Source of the DNA: an uncultured Blautia sp.
GTDB lineage: Bacteria; Bacillota; Clostridia; Lachnospirales; Lachnospiraceae
Assembly: GCA_945864225.1 (NCBI GenBank)
Contig: CAMBAL010000001.1
Span: 40,468-104,467 of the forward strand
DNA: 64,000 bases
Reading direction: 5' to 3'
The stretch's first letter is position 1, and each line of letters begins with the position of its first letter. Both the position numbers and the translations under genes were made by a program. Shown here piece by piece: positions 9,362 through 17,996 of this stretch. The notes below the pieces were generated by a model. It did no database searches and was not told where the DNA came from. It was given only the letters and a program-made list of their open reading frames with translations.

Positions 9362-10245
9362 GACTGAGGGCGTACAGAGGGAGTTTCCTTTTCCTTTTGT
9401 TTCTGGCACTGGCGGCGGTATTTCAAAGGAGTGGTTTCCGTATATTTGCGGAATGTTTTTTCGAAATAGGTAATGCTGCCGTATCCAAGGAATTCGGCGA
9501 TTTCCGTAATATTCATGTCACTGTCCGCCAGAAGCTTTCGGGCAAGCTGGATGCGGTTGACGTTGATGAATTCATTGACGGTATAGCCTGTGAATTCTTT
9601 GAAGACCCGGCTTAAATAGCTTTTGCTCATATAGAAGCGCCTGGCCACCTGATCCAGAGAATCTGCTTCTGTGCAGTTGGCGGAAATATAGGAAGCAACT
9701 TCTGAAACCTTCTGATGTGAGGCTGTGAGTGAAAGTGGGGCAACCGGTTCATTGCATTCCAGATAACGCAGGGAGAAAAAAAGCAAACGCGTGAGTTTGT
9801 TCAGCGCCATGAGTTTGTATCCGGGATCGCGTTTCTGGATTTCCTGTGCGATTCCATCCAGAAGATCTGTGACATATTTCTGATCTTCCGGGGTCAGTGC
9901 GATAATTCCCTGATGCTGGGAAAAAAACTGAGAAAGCTCCAGTTCCCCGGTGCAGGACAGAACAGAGGCAAGAGGCTCATTTTTCAATTCGATCACAATT
10001 CGTTCGTGATAGGAATCACCGGACTGACTGGTCATGTGAATGGTGTTTTTGTTTATAAAGACCAGATTTCCGGCACAGACATGATAAATCTGATTTTCGA
10101 TGAAATAAGATCGCTCCCCGCTGATGAGATAGTAGATTTCATATTCATCATGGGTATGTTTGGCCGGCATATTGAATTCAAAATTACGAATAATACGGCT
10201 GATGGTAACTCCTTCCATCGCTTCTTCGTAGATGACATTTCGCAT
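9313..10245 (-). CDS. AraC-family transcriptional regulator with N-terminal cupin
   Basis: A 310-residue regulator, likely sensing the sugar handled by the island. Residues about 10-110 form a cupin-type sensing domain (PAKHTHDEYEIYYLISGE). Residues about 185-285 carry two helix-turn-helix motifs (LDQVARRFYMSKSYLSRVFK and ITEIAEFLGYGSITYFEKTF). The basic tail of about 30 residues overlaps the end of the GH43 gene. The start ATG is preceded on the minus strand by GGAGGAACTT. It is divergent from the GH4 gene, and the 200-base gap contains an inverted repeat that could be its operator. Most regulators of this type in such islands are activators; that is inference here. Confidence 0.92.
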   Translation of the reverse strand: MRNVIYEEAMEGVTISRIIRNFEFNMPAKHTHDEYEIYYLISGERSYFIENQIYHVCAGNLVFINKNTIHMTSQSGDSYHERIVIELKNEPLASVLSCTGELELSQFFSQHQGIIALTPEDQKYVTDLLDGIAQEIQKRDPGYKLMALNKLTRLLFFSLRYLECNEPVAPLSLTASHQKVSEVASYISANCTEADSLDQVARRFYMSKSYLSRVFKEFTGYTVNEFINVNRIQLARKLLADSDMNITEIAEFLGYGSITYFEKTFRKYTETTPLKYRRQCQKQKEKETPSVRPQSYIGEKLPSSSRQFMK

Positions 10246-10342
10246 AAGTTCCTCCTTGTCATGACATGAGCGGCAGGGTTTCTGTGTGTGAAAAGGGGCA
10301 GACAGAATTCTGTTCCGGATGGTTTCGGGTAATAGGAGATAT

Positions 10343-10361
10343 AACGTACGGAAAATACGTT
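10343..10361. promoter_or_regulatory. Inverted repeat, candidate operator between AraC and GH4 genes
   Basis: AACGTA (10343-10348) and TACGTT (10356-10361) are perfect inverted arms separated by seven bases. The site sits mid-gap between the divergent AraC and GH4 starts. AraC-family proteins more often bind direct repeats, so assignment to that regulator is uncertain. Confidence 0.3.
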
Positions 10362-10370
10362 GATAAAAAA

Positions 10371-10400
10371 GGGGCAGAATGTTTTGCCCCCTGTTTCTTT
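10371..10400 (+). terminator. GC-rich hairpin with short T-run in the GH4 leader
   Basis: GGGGCA (10371-10376) pairs with TGCCCC (10385-10390), followed by CTGTTTCTTT. It is preceded by six A residues. It lies 46 bases before the GH4 start and could end read-through or attenuate GH4 expression. Confidence 0.4.
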
Positions 10401-10445
10401 ACAATTATTATACTATATTTTGAGAGGACAGAAAGGGAAAAAATT

Positions 10446-11849
10446 ATGAAATATGCAGAGGGAAAGGTATCGGAAGTACAGATTGCTTATATTGGTGGAG
10501 GATCACGGGGATGGGCCTGGACTTTTATGACCGACCTGGCTCTGGAGCCTTCTATGAGCGGCACGATCCGCTTATATGATCTGGACAGGGATGCGGCAGA
10601 AGCAAACGAGATTATTGGAAATCGGGTGAGCCGCCGTGAAGAAGCTGTCGGAAAGTGGGAATACAGAACCTGCAGCAGTCTGGAAGATGTGCTGACGGGT
10701 GCGGATTTTGTGGTGATTTCAATTCTTCCGGGAACGTTTGATGAAATGGCAGTGGATGTTCACATGCCGGAACGTCTGGGAATTTATCAGTCAGTCGGGG
10801 ATACGGCGGGACCGGGAGGGATTATCCGTGCTCTTCGCACGATTCCCATGTATGTGACGATTGCAGAAGCAATCAAGAACTACGCACCGAAAGCATGGGT
10901 GATCAATTATACCAATCCCATGAGCCTTTGTGTCAAAACACTGTATCGGGTATTTCCGGAAATTAAGGCTTTTGGCTGCTGTCATGAGGTGTTTGGAACC
11001 CAGAAGGTACTGAAGGGAATCGTGGAGGAAACTTTTGGGATTACCGGTATCGAACGAAAAGATATCCATGTGAATGTGCTGGGAATTAATCATTTTACCT
11101 GGTTTGACTATGCTTCTTATGAGGGAATCGATTTATTTCCGGTGTATCGGGAATATATTGAAAAGCATTTTGAAGAGGGATATAAAGAAAATGACGGAAA
11201 CTGGGCCAATGCCTCTTTTGAATGCAAACACAGAGTCAAATTTGATCTGTTTCGCCGTTACGGTATGATTGCGGCAGCCGGTGACCGTCATCTGGCAGAA
11301 TTCATGCCGGGGGATGAGTATCTGAAAGACCCGGAAACCGTGGCTGGATGGGATTATGGCCTGACAACGGTGGAATGGAGAAAAGAAGATTTGAAGAATC
11401 GTCTGGAAAAGAGCCGCAGGCTTCTGGAAGAGAACGAAGAAGTGGAACTGAAACCGACAGGAGAAGAGGGAATTCTGCTGATCAGAGCGCTCTGCGGTCT
11501 GGATCGTATGGTCAGCAATGTGAATATACCAAATACGAATCATCAGATCCCGAACCTTCCCGCAGATGCCATTGTGGAGACAAATGCAGTGTTTGAACGG
11601 GATGCGATCCGTCCGCTGATTGCAGGAAATCTTCCGGAAAATGTGAAAGCACTGATTATGCCTCATATTGAAAACCATGAATATACACTGGAAGCAGCGC
11701 TGGCATGTGATAAAGAACTGGTAGTCCGGGCATTTCTGAATGATCCGAATGTCAGATCTGCCAAATGTTCGGAGGAAAAAGTGCGAAAACTGGTGGATGA
11801 CATGATTCAGGGAACGATGGAATATCTTCCGGAAGGCTGGAGAAAATAA
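10446..11849 (+). CDS. GH4 NAD-dependent glycosidase, alpha-galacturonidase (LplD) type
   Basis: A cytoplasmic 467-residue enzyme of the family that needs NAD and a divalent metal and works by oxidation-elimination. The ATG at 10446 is chosen because the first 60 codons of the longer frame are not protein-like and GH4 proteins begin just before the Rossmann motif, seen here as YIGGGSRGWAW at about residue 14. Other marks are NYTNPMS near residue 155, the metal-site segment CCHEVFG near 178, and NVLGINHFTW near 215. The CHE form, rather than CN or CHS/CHG variants, is associated with uronic-acid-cleaving members such as Bacillus LplD; this points to galacturonides, though the sugar is inferred. 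It probably works with the importer and the other two hydrolases, under its own promoter region. Confidence 0.85.
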   Translation: MKYAEGKVSEVQIAYIGGGSRGWAWTFMTDLALEPSMSGTIRLYDLDRDAAEANEIIGNRVSRREEAVGKWEYRTCSSLEDVLTGADFVVISILPGTFDEMAVDVHMPERLGIYQSVGDTAGPGGIIRALRTIPMYVTIAEAIKNYAPKAWVINYTNPMSLCVKTLYRVFPEIKAFGCCHEVFGTQKVLKGIVEETFGITGIERKDIHVNVLGINHFTWFDYASYEGIDLFPVYREYIEKHFEEGYKENDGNWANASFECKHRVKFDLFRRYGMIAAAGDRHLAEFMPGDEYLKDPETVAGWDYGLTTVEWRKEDLKNRLEKSRRLLEENEEVELKPTGEEGILLIRALCGLDRMVSNVNIPNTNHQIPNLPADAIVETNAVFERDAIRPLIAGNLPENVKALIMPHIENHEYTLEAALACDKELVVRAFLNDPNVRSAKCSEEKVRKLVDDMIQGTMEYLPEGWRK

Positions 11850-11954
11850 GCGGAACGTAAGAAGCAAAAAGCTGGAAAAAATATACCCTTTCTGTGTGTG
11901 GCTGAGAGTGAAGAAAACAATCATCCGGCAGGTTCCTGTCAATGAAAATTCCCA

Positions 11955-11984
11955 TGTACAGATGACAATGGAATGTGCTAAAAT
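11955..11984 (+). promoter_or_regulatory. Candidate sigma-A promoter for holA
   Basis: TGTACA (11955-11960), an 18-base spacer and TAAAAT (11979-11984) with an upstream TGC extension. The predicted start of transcription is just before the holA ATG at 12006, giving a very short leader. Confidence 0.4.
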
Positions 11985-12005
11985 AGGTGTTGCCTAAAAG
12001 AAAAG

Positions 12006-13022
12006 ATGACGGGAGCCCAAAGAGTGAAAAACATACAGGAAGATATCAAAACAGGAAATTTCAAACAAGTGTATCTTCTGTTCGGAGAGGAAGCGTATCT
12101 GAAACAGCAGTACAAACAGAAACTGGTGGATGCGCTGAATCCGGACGGAGATACGATGAATTTCAGCCGCTATGAGGGAAAGGGAATTGAAGTAAAAGGA
12201 ATTATCGATCTTTGTGAGACGATGCCCTTTTTTGCAGACCGCAGAGTGATTTTACTGGAGGATACCGGATTTTTTAAGAATAAATGTGAGGAACTGGCAG
12301 ATTATATGAAAGAACTGCCGGATTATATGGTTCTGATCTTTGCGGAATCAGAAGTGGATAAACGCAGCAGAATGTACAAAACAGTAAAAAGTGCCGGACG
12401 TGCCGTGGAGTTTGCCAGACAGGATGAAAAGATGCTGATGCGCTGGGCGGCAGGTGTTCTGGCAAAAGAAGGCAAAAAAATCACCCAGAGAGACATGGAA
12501 CTTCTTCTGGCAAAGACCGGTACAGACATGGGAAATCTCCGCATGGAACTGGAAAAACTGATCACTTATACCTGGGGACGGGAGGTGGTCACTTCCGGGG
12601 ATATTGAGGAAGTTTGTACGACTCAGACCCAGAATAAGATTTTTGATATGGTGCGTGCAGTTACAGAAAAGAATCAGAAGAAGGCACTGGATCTGTATTA
12701 TGATCTGCTCACCCTGAAAGAGCCACCGATGAGGATTCTGTTTCTTCTTGCCAAACAGTATCGCCAGATGTTTCTGGCAAAACAGCTGTCAGTTGAGGGG
12801 GCTTCTCAGAATGAGATCATGTCGAGGCTGGGCGTTCCGGCTTTTGCAGTAAGAAATATTCTGTCCTGCGCCAGAGCGTATTCCCTGCAGGAACTGGAAG
12901 AGGCGGTCCGGGATTTTGCGGATGCGGAAGAAGCGGTAAAGACAGGACGTCTAGGAGATGTCCTGAGTGTGGAATTGCTGATTATTAAATACAGTACTGC
13001 GAAAAAAAAGACAGTCACATGA
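12006..13022 (+). CDS. holA: DNA polymerase III delta subunit
   Basis: The clamp-loader wrench subunit that opens the beta sliding clamp. The 338-residue length matches the family. Visible landmarks are the N-terminal IKTGNFKQVYLLFGEEAYLK, then PFFADRRVILLED near residue 75 (the segment that binds the clamp), then the lid and collar helices. No strong ribosome site precedes the ATG at 12006; a GTG at 12024 with GGGAG upstream is an alternative start. It normally follows comEC and precedes rpsT; the second neighbour is kept here, the first is displaced. Its last five codons form the left arm of a bidirectional terminator. Confidence 0.92.
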   Translation: MTGAQRVKNIQEDIKTGNFKQVYLLFGEEAYLKQQYKQKLVDALNPDGDTMNFSRYEGKGIEVKGIIDLCETMPFFADRRVILLEDTGFFKNKCEELADYMKELPDYMVLIFAESEVDKRSRMYKTVKSAGRAVEFARQDEKMLMRWAAGVLAKEGKKITQRDMELLLAKTGTDMGNLRMELEKLITYTWGREVVTSGDIEEVCTTQTQNKIFDMVRAVTEKNQKKALDLYYDLLTLKEPPMRILFLLAKQYRQMFLAKQLSVEGASQNEIMSRLGVPAFAVRNILSCARAYSLQELEEAVRDFADAEEAVKTGRLGDVLSVELLIIKYSTAKKKTVT

Positions 13023-13042
13023 CGGTTGTGACTGTCTCTTTT
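13009..13042. terminator. Bidirectional terminator between holA and rpsT
   Basis: AGACAGTCACA (13009-13019) pairs perfectly with TGTGACTGTCT (13027-13037). Eight A residues lie on the left and CTTTT on the right, so it can terminate both converging transcripts. The left arm is inside holA: the stop codon TGA occupies 13020-13022 in the loop. Confidence 0.85.
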
Positions 13043-13064
13043 AATTATAAGCTTATAATTAAAA
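13039..13064. repeat. 26-base perfect AT-rich palindrome
   Basis: A perfect palindrome centred on the AAGCTT at 13049-13054, with half-site TTTTAATTATAAG. It directly follows the holA terminator. It could act as a second terminator stem for rpsT reading leftward, or be a protein-binding site. Confidence 0.6.
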
Positions 13065-13081
13065 AATAGAAAATTCGTCTA

Positions 13082-13345
13082 TTAGCCGATGCTGTTAACG
13101 GCTTTTGTTAAACGGGAAACTTTTCTAGCGCAGTTGTTTTTGTGATAAACACCTTTGGAAGTTGCTTTGCTGATAGTGGAGATTGCATTTGTTAATGCAG
13201 CCTGTGCAGCTTCCTTATCCTTGTTCTCTACTGCAACTTCAACTTTCTTAATGGAAGTCTTAACAGCGGAACGGATAGCTTTGTTTCTCGCAGCTTTGGT
13301 TCTGTTAACTAAGATTCTTTTTTTAGCAGATTTAATGTTAGCCAA
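13082..13345 (-). CDS. rpsT: 30S ribosomal protein S20
   Basis: A small basic protein that binds 16S rRNA early in 30S assembly. The mature sequence ANIKSAKKRILVNRTKAA identifies it. The start is a TTG at 13345-13343, with GGAGG at 13358-13354 eight bases upstream; no ATG is available at the right place. This gives 87 residues, the normal length. The Escherichia coli gene also starts at UUG, where the weak start matters for feedback control. It is transcribed against its neighbours from a strong-looking promoter with a roughly 75-base leader, and ends at the shared terminator with holA. Confidence 0.97.
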   Translation of the reverse strand: MANIKSAKKRILVNRTKAARNKAIRSAVKTSIKKVEVAVENKDKEAAQAALTNAISTISKATSKGVYHKNNCARKVSRLTKAVNSIG

Positions 13346-13386
13346 TTTGTACACCTCCAATTCAGGGTAATAGTAAAAGTATTTGA

Positions 13387-13414
13387 CGCAGGAACAGACA
13401 CGGGCGCCCCTGCG
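13387..13414 (-). promoter_or_regulatory. GC-rich hairpin in the rpsT leader
   Basis: In the transcript, CGCAGG (13414-13409) pairs with CCTGCG (13392-13387), enclosing a 16-base loop that contains the self-complementary GGCGCC. It lies about 40 bases before the TTG start. It could be a binding site for S20 autoregulation; nothing in the sequence proves that. Confidence 0.35.
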
Positions 13415-13427
13415 AACATGCTTATAT

Positions 13428-13456
13428 ATTTTATGATAAATTGTAAAGAATGTCAA
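13428..13456 (-). promoter_or_regulatory. rpsT: Sigma-A promoter for rpsT
   Basis: On the minus strand: a perfect TTGACA (13456-13451), 17 bases, and TAAAAT (13433-13428). The 403-base gap between rpsT and gpr (13346-13748) holds this promoter, the leader hairpin and otherwise only AT-rich sequence; I saw no further gene in it. Confidence 0.8.
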
Positions 13457-13748
13457 TATATATTTCTGATAAAATATGATTTGTTATTTTGATATTTTTG
13501 GAAAAAACAACCGGAAATTTTATCAAAAAAATAATACAAACTGTAAGATCACAGTTCCGCCATGATCGCAGAACCTGTTTTTGTAAAAACCGGAAAACAT
13601 ACATATTTTCAAAAAAAACGTAAAGACTTACTACTAAATAAAAAAGATTTTCGTGCAGAATCGAACTGCAGCGAAGAATCCGGCAAAGAAAGAGTTTTTC
13701 TTAAAAAGTGTACATGGTAAATTCTTATACATCTTGGAGGACGAGAGC

Positions 13749-14657
13749 ATGAGGGACAATTACAGAGTCAGAACAGACCTGGCGCTGGAGACGACAGAGC
13801 GCTTTGCACAGGGGCATGTGGAAATACGCGGTGTGGAAATTCAGGAAGATTACAATGAAGAAAAAGACATCCGTACAACAGTCGTATGGATCCGCACGGA
13901 AAATGGAGCAAAAGCCATGGGAAAACCTCAGGGACATTACATTACCATTGAAGCTCCGAATCTGTCCATTCCGGATGAGGATTATCACAGAGAAGTTTCG
14001 GAGGAAGTGGCAAAACACCTGAGACATCTGATCGATCTGGAAACAGAGAAATCCATTCTGGTGGTAGGGCTGGGAAATCAGGCAATCACAGCGGATTCCC
14101 TGGGGCCTCATGTGGTGGAAAATCTTCATATCACCCGTCATGTTATCCGGGAATACGGGCTGAAAGGAATGGGTGAGGAAAAGATGCATCAGACCAGCGG
14201 AATTGTTCCGGGAGTGATGGCGCAGACGGGAATGGAAACTTCGGAAATCGTGGAGGGTGTGGTAAGTGAGACAAAACCGGATGTGGTGATTGCCATTGAT
14301 GCACTGGCTGCCCGCAGTGTGAAAAGGCTGAACAGGACGATTCAGATCACTGATACAGGAATCCACCCTGGTTCCGGTGTGGGAAACCATCGGATCGGAT
14401 TGACGGAAGAAAACCTTCGGGTAAAAGTGATCGGAATAGGAGTTCCTACCGTAGTGGATGCTGCAACAATTGTACATGATTCCATGGCGCATCTTCTGGA
14501 TGCTCTGGATGAAGCGGAGCAGAAAGAATTTCTGGAGGAGATGATCTCTCCTCATCTTCACAGTATGTTTGTGACTCCGAAAGACGTGGATGAGACCGTG
14601 AAATATCTGAGTTTCACCATTTCTGAAGGTTTGAATCTGGCTTTTTTACAGAGATAA
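13749..14657 (+). CDS. gpr: Germination protease GPR
   Basis: The peptidase (family A25) that degrades the small acid-soluble proteins coating spore DNA at germination. The ATG at 13749 has GGAGG at 13736-13740. Upstream in-frame codons are not conserved-looking, so the protein is 302 residues, somewhat shorter than in Bacillus. It begins with MRDNYRVRTDLALETTE, matching the propeptide region cleaved on activation (RTDLALE). Later landmarks are VVGLGNQAITADSLGP near residue 110 and the region HQTSGIVPGVMAQTG. With spoIIP directly downstream, as in Bacillus, it shows that the organism is an endospore former. Confidence 0.95.
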   Translation: MRDNYRVRTDLALETTERFAQGHVEIRGVEIQEDYNEEKDIRTTVVWIRTENGAKAMGKPQGHYITIEAPNLSIPDEDYHREVSEEVAKHLRHLIDLETEKSILVVGLGNQAITADSLGPHVVENLHITRHVIREYGLKGMGEEKMHQTSGIVPGVMAQTGMETSEIVEGVVSETKPDVVIAIDALAARSVKRLNRTIQITDTGIHPGSGVGNHRIGLTEENLRVKVIGIGVPTVVDAATIVHDSMAHLLDALDEAEQKEFLEEMISPHLHSMFVTPKDVDETVKYLSFTISEGLNLAFLQR

Positions 14658-14747
14658 AAGCCGGGAAGCAATATACCGGCACGGTTGTCCGTAATTTAGT
14701 ATAATCTGCAGGAAGCTGTCATAGGATAACTTGAAAGAGGTGATCGT

Positions 14748-15998
14748 GTGACAAATTTCCAGAAGGCATGCTGTGTGATATTAAGTCTGTGTTTTTTTGC
14801 TGTGATGGCACTGGCGCCGGAGCCTTTTTATCTGAAAGAGAATCTGTACAGACAGTTTCCCCTGTATTGCTTTCTGGAAAGAAACGCGGTGCAGGCGCGA
14901 AAGAGAGAAGATCCGGAAACCGGTGAAAAAATCATTGCGGCAAATTCGGAATATATAGCTGGACAGGTCCTGAATGAAAATAACAAAAACGAGCAGAGAA
15001 TTCTGGAAGAAGACAGTCAACAGGAAGGAACGGATTTGGAAAGTGAAAGAAAAGTAACAGAAAAAACAGATGCAGAAATTGAACCAGATATTTCGGAAGA
15101 AGCAGAACAGGAACCGGAAACAGGTATTTCAGAAGAAACAGATCTGGAAAGCGGAACGGTAGTTCCGGGAAATACAGATTCGGTATCCGAAGAATCCAGT
15201 CCTCATCCGGAGGTGGATCTTTCTCCGGAGTCTTTGGCAGATTATGATTACCTTTTGGGGCAGTTTTTTATCCTGGACTCCAATACTGCCACCAGTCCGG
15301 AGCAGCTGAACGCCGCGCGGTTTCTCGAGGAAGATCTGACGATCGATAAAAATGCGTTACAGCCTCAGATCCTGATCTACCACAGTCACAGTCAGGAAAC
15401 CTTTGCGGATTCCAGAGAGGGTGTTCCGGAGGATACCATTGTAGGTGTGGGAACCTGCCTTTCCAATATTCTTACAGAAAAATACGGCTACAATGTGATT
15501 CATGTTACGGAAACTTTTGATATCATAGACGGGGAAGTCGACAGGAGCCGTGCTTATGATTTTGCCCGGGAGTATGTGGAACAGGTGCTGGCGGAAAATC
15601 CATCGATAGAGGTAGTGATCGATCTGCACAGGGACGGTGTTCCGGATGACCGGCATCTGGTTACAGAAATCAATGGAAAAGATACAGCCCAGATTATGTT
15701 TTATAATGGATTGAGTTATACAGTGAACAATGGCCCTGTAGAATACCTGCCCAATCCATATATACAGGATAATCTGGCTTTTTCTTTTCAGCTGGAATAT
15801 CAGTCTGCCATGTATTATCCGGATTTTTACAGAGGAATTTATCTGGCCGGACTTCGGTATAATCTCCATCTTCTTCCAAAAACTCTTCTTCTGGAAGCAG
15901 GTGCACAGAACAATACCATTCAGGAAGTAAAAAACGCAATGGAGCCTTTTGCTGATATTCTCAATAAAGTTCTTTGCGGAACCGGTGAAATTTGGTAA
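14748..15998 (+). CDS. spoIIP: Stage II sporulation protein P, engulfment amidase/endopeptidase
   Basis: Part of the SpoIIDMP machine that thins septal peptidoglycan and drives engulfment. It starts at a GTG (14748) after AAAGAGGTG. The 416-residue protein has one N-terminal membrane helix ([15 protein letters not shown]), then a very acidic, low-complexity linker (about residues 60-160), then the SpoIIP domain from about residue 195. The catalytic-site segments [10 protein letters not shown] and [11 protein letters not shown] are present, with conserved His and Glu residues for zinc. Expression should be compartment-specific (mother cell), but I could not identify a convincing sigma-E promoter in the 90-base gap after gpr. 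Confidence 0.93.
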   Translation: MTNFQKACCVILSLCFFAVMALAPEPFYLKENLYRQFPLYCFLERNAVQARKREDPETGEKIIAANSEYIAGQVLNENNKNEQRILEEDSQQEGTDLESERKVTEKTDAEIEPDISEEAEQEPETGISEETDLESGTVVPGNTDSVSEESSPHPEVDLSPESLADYDYLLGQFFILDSNTATSPEQLNAARFLEEDLTIDKNALQPQILIYHSHSQETFADSREGVPEDTIVGVGTCLSNILTEKYGYNVIHVTETFDIIDGEVDRSRAYDFAREYVEQVLAENPSIEVVIDLHRDGVPDDRHLVTEINGKDTAQIMFYNGLSYTVNNGPVEYLPNPYIQDNLAFSFQLEYQSAMYYPDFYRGIYLAGLRYNLHLLPKTLLLEAGAQNNTIQEVKNAMEPFADILNKVLCGTGEIW

Positions 15999-16045
15999 AA
16001 TATCACAAAAATATCACAAACATGAGTTCGGTTAGCATAAAGCCG

Positions 16046-16075
16046 ATGACAAATCCAGCGGGTTTATGCTATAAT
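16046..16075 (+). promoter_or_regulatory. Extended -10 promoter for lepA, overlapped by inverted repeat
   Basis: ATGACA (16046-16051), an 18-base spacer and TATAAT (16070-16075) with a TGC extension at 16067-16069. A perfect nine-base inverted repeat, TAGCATAAA (16033-16041) and TTTATGCTA (16063-16071), brackets the promoter and overlaps the -10. It is a candidate operator. Confidence 0.6.
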
Positions 16076-16082
16076 AGCGTTC

Positions 16083-16146
16083 TAGTATACCGAATAACAG
16101 ACAAGTCAGATGTATCAGCTATTTCACTTACGATGTGCTGGTACAT
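16083..16146 (+). repeat. 64-base structured repeat, copy A (lepA leader)
   Basis: About 81% identical by hand alignment (52 of 64 positions, one gap) to 42471-42533. The ends TAGTATACCG and CGATGTGCTG can pair with wobble pairs, and copy B keeps the pairing by different bases. It starts within about 10 bases of the predicted transcription start, so it would be the 5' leader of the lepA mRNA. Confidence 0.6.
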
Positions 16147-16177
16147 GGATGGAAAAAATAAGAGGAGGAAGGTCTTA

Positions 16178-17986
16178 ATGACAGACCAGAGTAAGATTCG
16201 TAATTTTTGTATTATTGCACATATTGATCATGGGAAATCTACCCTTGCAGACAGAATTATTGAAATGACAGGACTTCTGACAGAGCGCGAGATGCAGGCA
16301 CAGGTTCTGGATAATATGGATCTGGAGCGTGAGCGCGGCATTACGATCAAATCCCAGGCTGTGCGCATTGTTTATAAAGCAAAAGACGGGGAGGAATATA
16401 TTTTTAATCTCATCGACACACCGGGGCATGTGGATTTTAACTATGAGGTTTCCAGAAGCCTTGCAGCCTGTGATGGTGCAGTTCTGGTAGTAGATGCTGC
16501 ACAGGGAATTGAGGCCCAGACCCTTGCCAATGTTTATATGGCTTTGGATCATGATCTGGATGTGATTCCGGTAATCAATAAGATCGATCTGCCGAGTGCA
16601 GATCCGGAGAGGGTCATTAATGAAATTGAGGATGTCATTGGACTGGAAGCACAGGATGCTCCCCGTATTTCTGCCAAGACAGGACTGAACGTGGAAGATG
16701 TTCTGGAAGAAATCGTGGCCAAAATTCCTGCGCCCTCAGGAGATGCGGATGCGCCTCTGAAGGCTCTGATTTTTGACTCTGTATATGATCCTTATAAGGG
16801 AGTTATTGTGTTCTGCCGTCTGATGGATGGCCGTGTAAAAAAAGGAACACCGATTCGTATGATGGCTACCGGATTTAAGGCAGAGGTTGTGGAAGTCGGA
16901 TATTTTGGTGCAGGTCAGTTTATTCCCTGTGAAGAACTGACAGCGGGCATGGTTGGGTATATTACGGCAAGTATCAAGAATGTGAGAGATACCCGCGTGG
17001 GTGATACAGTTACAGATGATTCCAATCCCTGTGCAGAGGCACTTCCCGGTTACAAAAAAGTGAATCCCATGGTTTACTGCGGACTGTATCCGGCTGATGG
17101 GGCGAAATACGGCGATCTACGCGACGCATTGGAGAAGCTGCAGCTGAATGATGCCTCTCTGTTTTATGAGCCGGAGACTTCCGTTGCGCTGGGATTTGGT
17201 TTCCGCTGCGGTTTCCTTGGACTTCTTCATCTGGAGATTATCCAGGAACGTCTGGAGCGGGAGTACAACCTTGATCTGGTAACTACCGCACCGAGTGTTA
17301 TTTATAAAGTGCATAAGACGAACGGAGAAGTGATCGATCTGACAAATCCGACGAACCTTCCGGATCCGTCGGAAATTGAATATATGGAAGAGCCGATGGT
17401 CAATGCGGAGATTATGGTTACGACAGAGTTTATCGGCGCGATCATGGATCTCTGCCAGGAGCGCAGAGGTCAGTACGGCGGTATGGATTATATGGAAGAG
17501 ACGAGAGCTCTCCTGAAATACAAGCTGCCTTTGAATGAGATTATTTATGACTTTTTTGATGCACTGAAATCCCGTTCCAGAGGATATGCATCTCTGGATT
17601 ATGAATTATGCGGATATGAACGCAGTGAACTGGTGAAACTGGATATTCTGGTGAACAGAGAAGAAGTGGATGCTCTGTCCTTTATCGTACATGCGGATAC
17701 TGCCTATGAGAGAGGCCGCAAAATGTGTGAAAAACTGAAAGAGGAAATTCCGCGCCAGCTGTTTGAGATTCCGATTCAGGCAGCGATCGGCAGCAAGATT
17801 ATCGCCAGAGAAACGGTTAAGGCCATGCGTAAAGATGTTCTTGCCAAATGTTATGGCGGTGATATTACCCGTAAGAAGAAACTTCTGGAGAAACAGAAGG
17901 AAGGTAAGAAACGAATGCGTCAGGTAGGAAATGTGGAAATTCCGCAGAAAGCCTTTATGAGTGTGCTGAAGCTGGATGACAAATAA
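16178..17986 (+). CDS. lepA: Elongation factor 4 (ribosomal back-translocase LepA)
   Basis: A ribosome-bound GTPase affecting translocation and initiation. The ATG at 16178 follows AGAGGAGGA at 16161-16169; the open frame upstream is leader. The 602-residue length is normal. GTPase motifs are clear: AHIDHGKST (G1) near residue 13, DTPGH (G3) near 79, NKID (G4) near 133. The LepA-specific C-terminal domain holds RAKCYGGD-like sequence ([20 protein letters not shown]), and the protein ends [10 protein letters not shown] as in other LepA proteins. It precedes a small lipoprotein gene and hemW with tight spacing. Confidence 0.98.
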   Translation: MTDQSKIRNFCIIAHIDHGKSTLADRIIEMTGLLTEREMQAQVLDNMDLERERGITIKSQAVRIVYKAKDGEEYIFNLIDTPGHVDFNYEVSRSLAACDGAVLVVDAAQGIEAQTLANVYMALDHDLDVIPVINKIDLPSADPERVINEIEDVIGLEAQDAPRISAKTGLNVEDVLEEIVAKIPAPSGDADAPLKALIFDSVYDPYKGVIVFCRLMDGRVKKGTPIRMMATGFKAEVVEVGYFGAGQFIPCEELTAGMVGYITASIKNVRDTRVGDTVTDDSNPCAEALPGYKKVNPMVYCGLYPADGAKYGDLRDALEKLQLNDASLFYEPETSVALGFGFRCGFLGLLHLEIIQERLEREYNLDLVTTAPSVIYKVHKTNGEVIDLTNPTNLPDPSEIEYMEEPMVNAEIMVTTEFIGAIMDLCQERRGQYGGMDYMEETRALLKYKLPLNEIIYDFFDALKSRSRGYASLDYELCGYERSELVKLDILVNREEVDALSFIVHADTAYERGRKMCEKLKEEIPRQLFEIPIQAAIGSKIIARETVKAMRKDVLAKCYGGDITRKKKLLEKQKEGKKRMRQVGNVEIPQKAFMSVLKLDDK

Positions 17987-17996
17987 GGAGCTGATC

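Noticed and set aside
10266-10445. N-terminal extension of the GH4 protein
   Set aside because: The 60 extra codons include the leader hairpin and promoter-like DNA, have no ribosome site and precede the normal family N-terminus.
15992-16177. Extended N-terminus of LepA
   Set aside because: This stretch holds the promoter and structured leader; the ATG at 16178 has AGAGGAGGA and gives the standard length.
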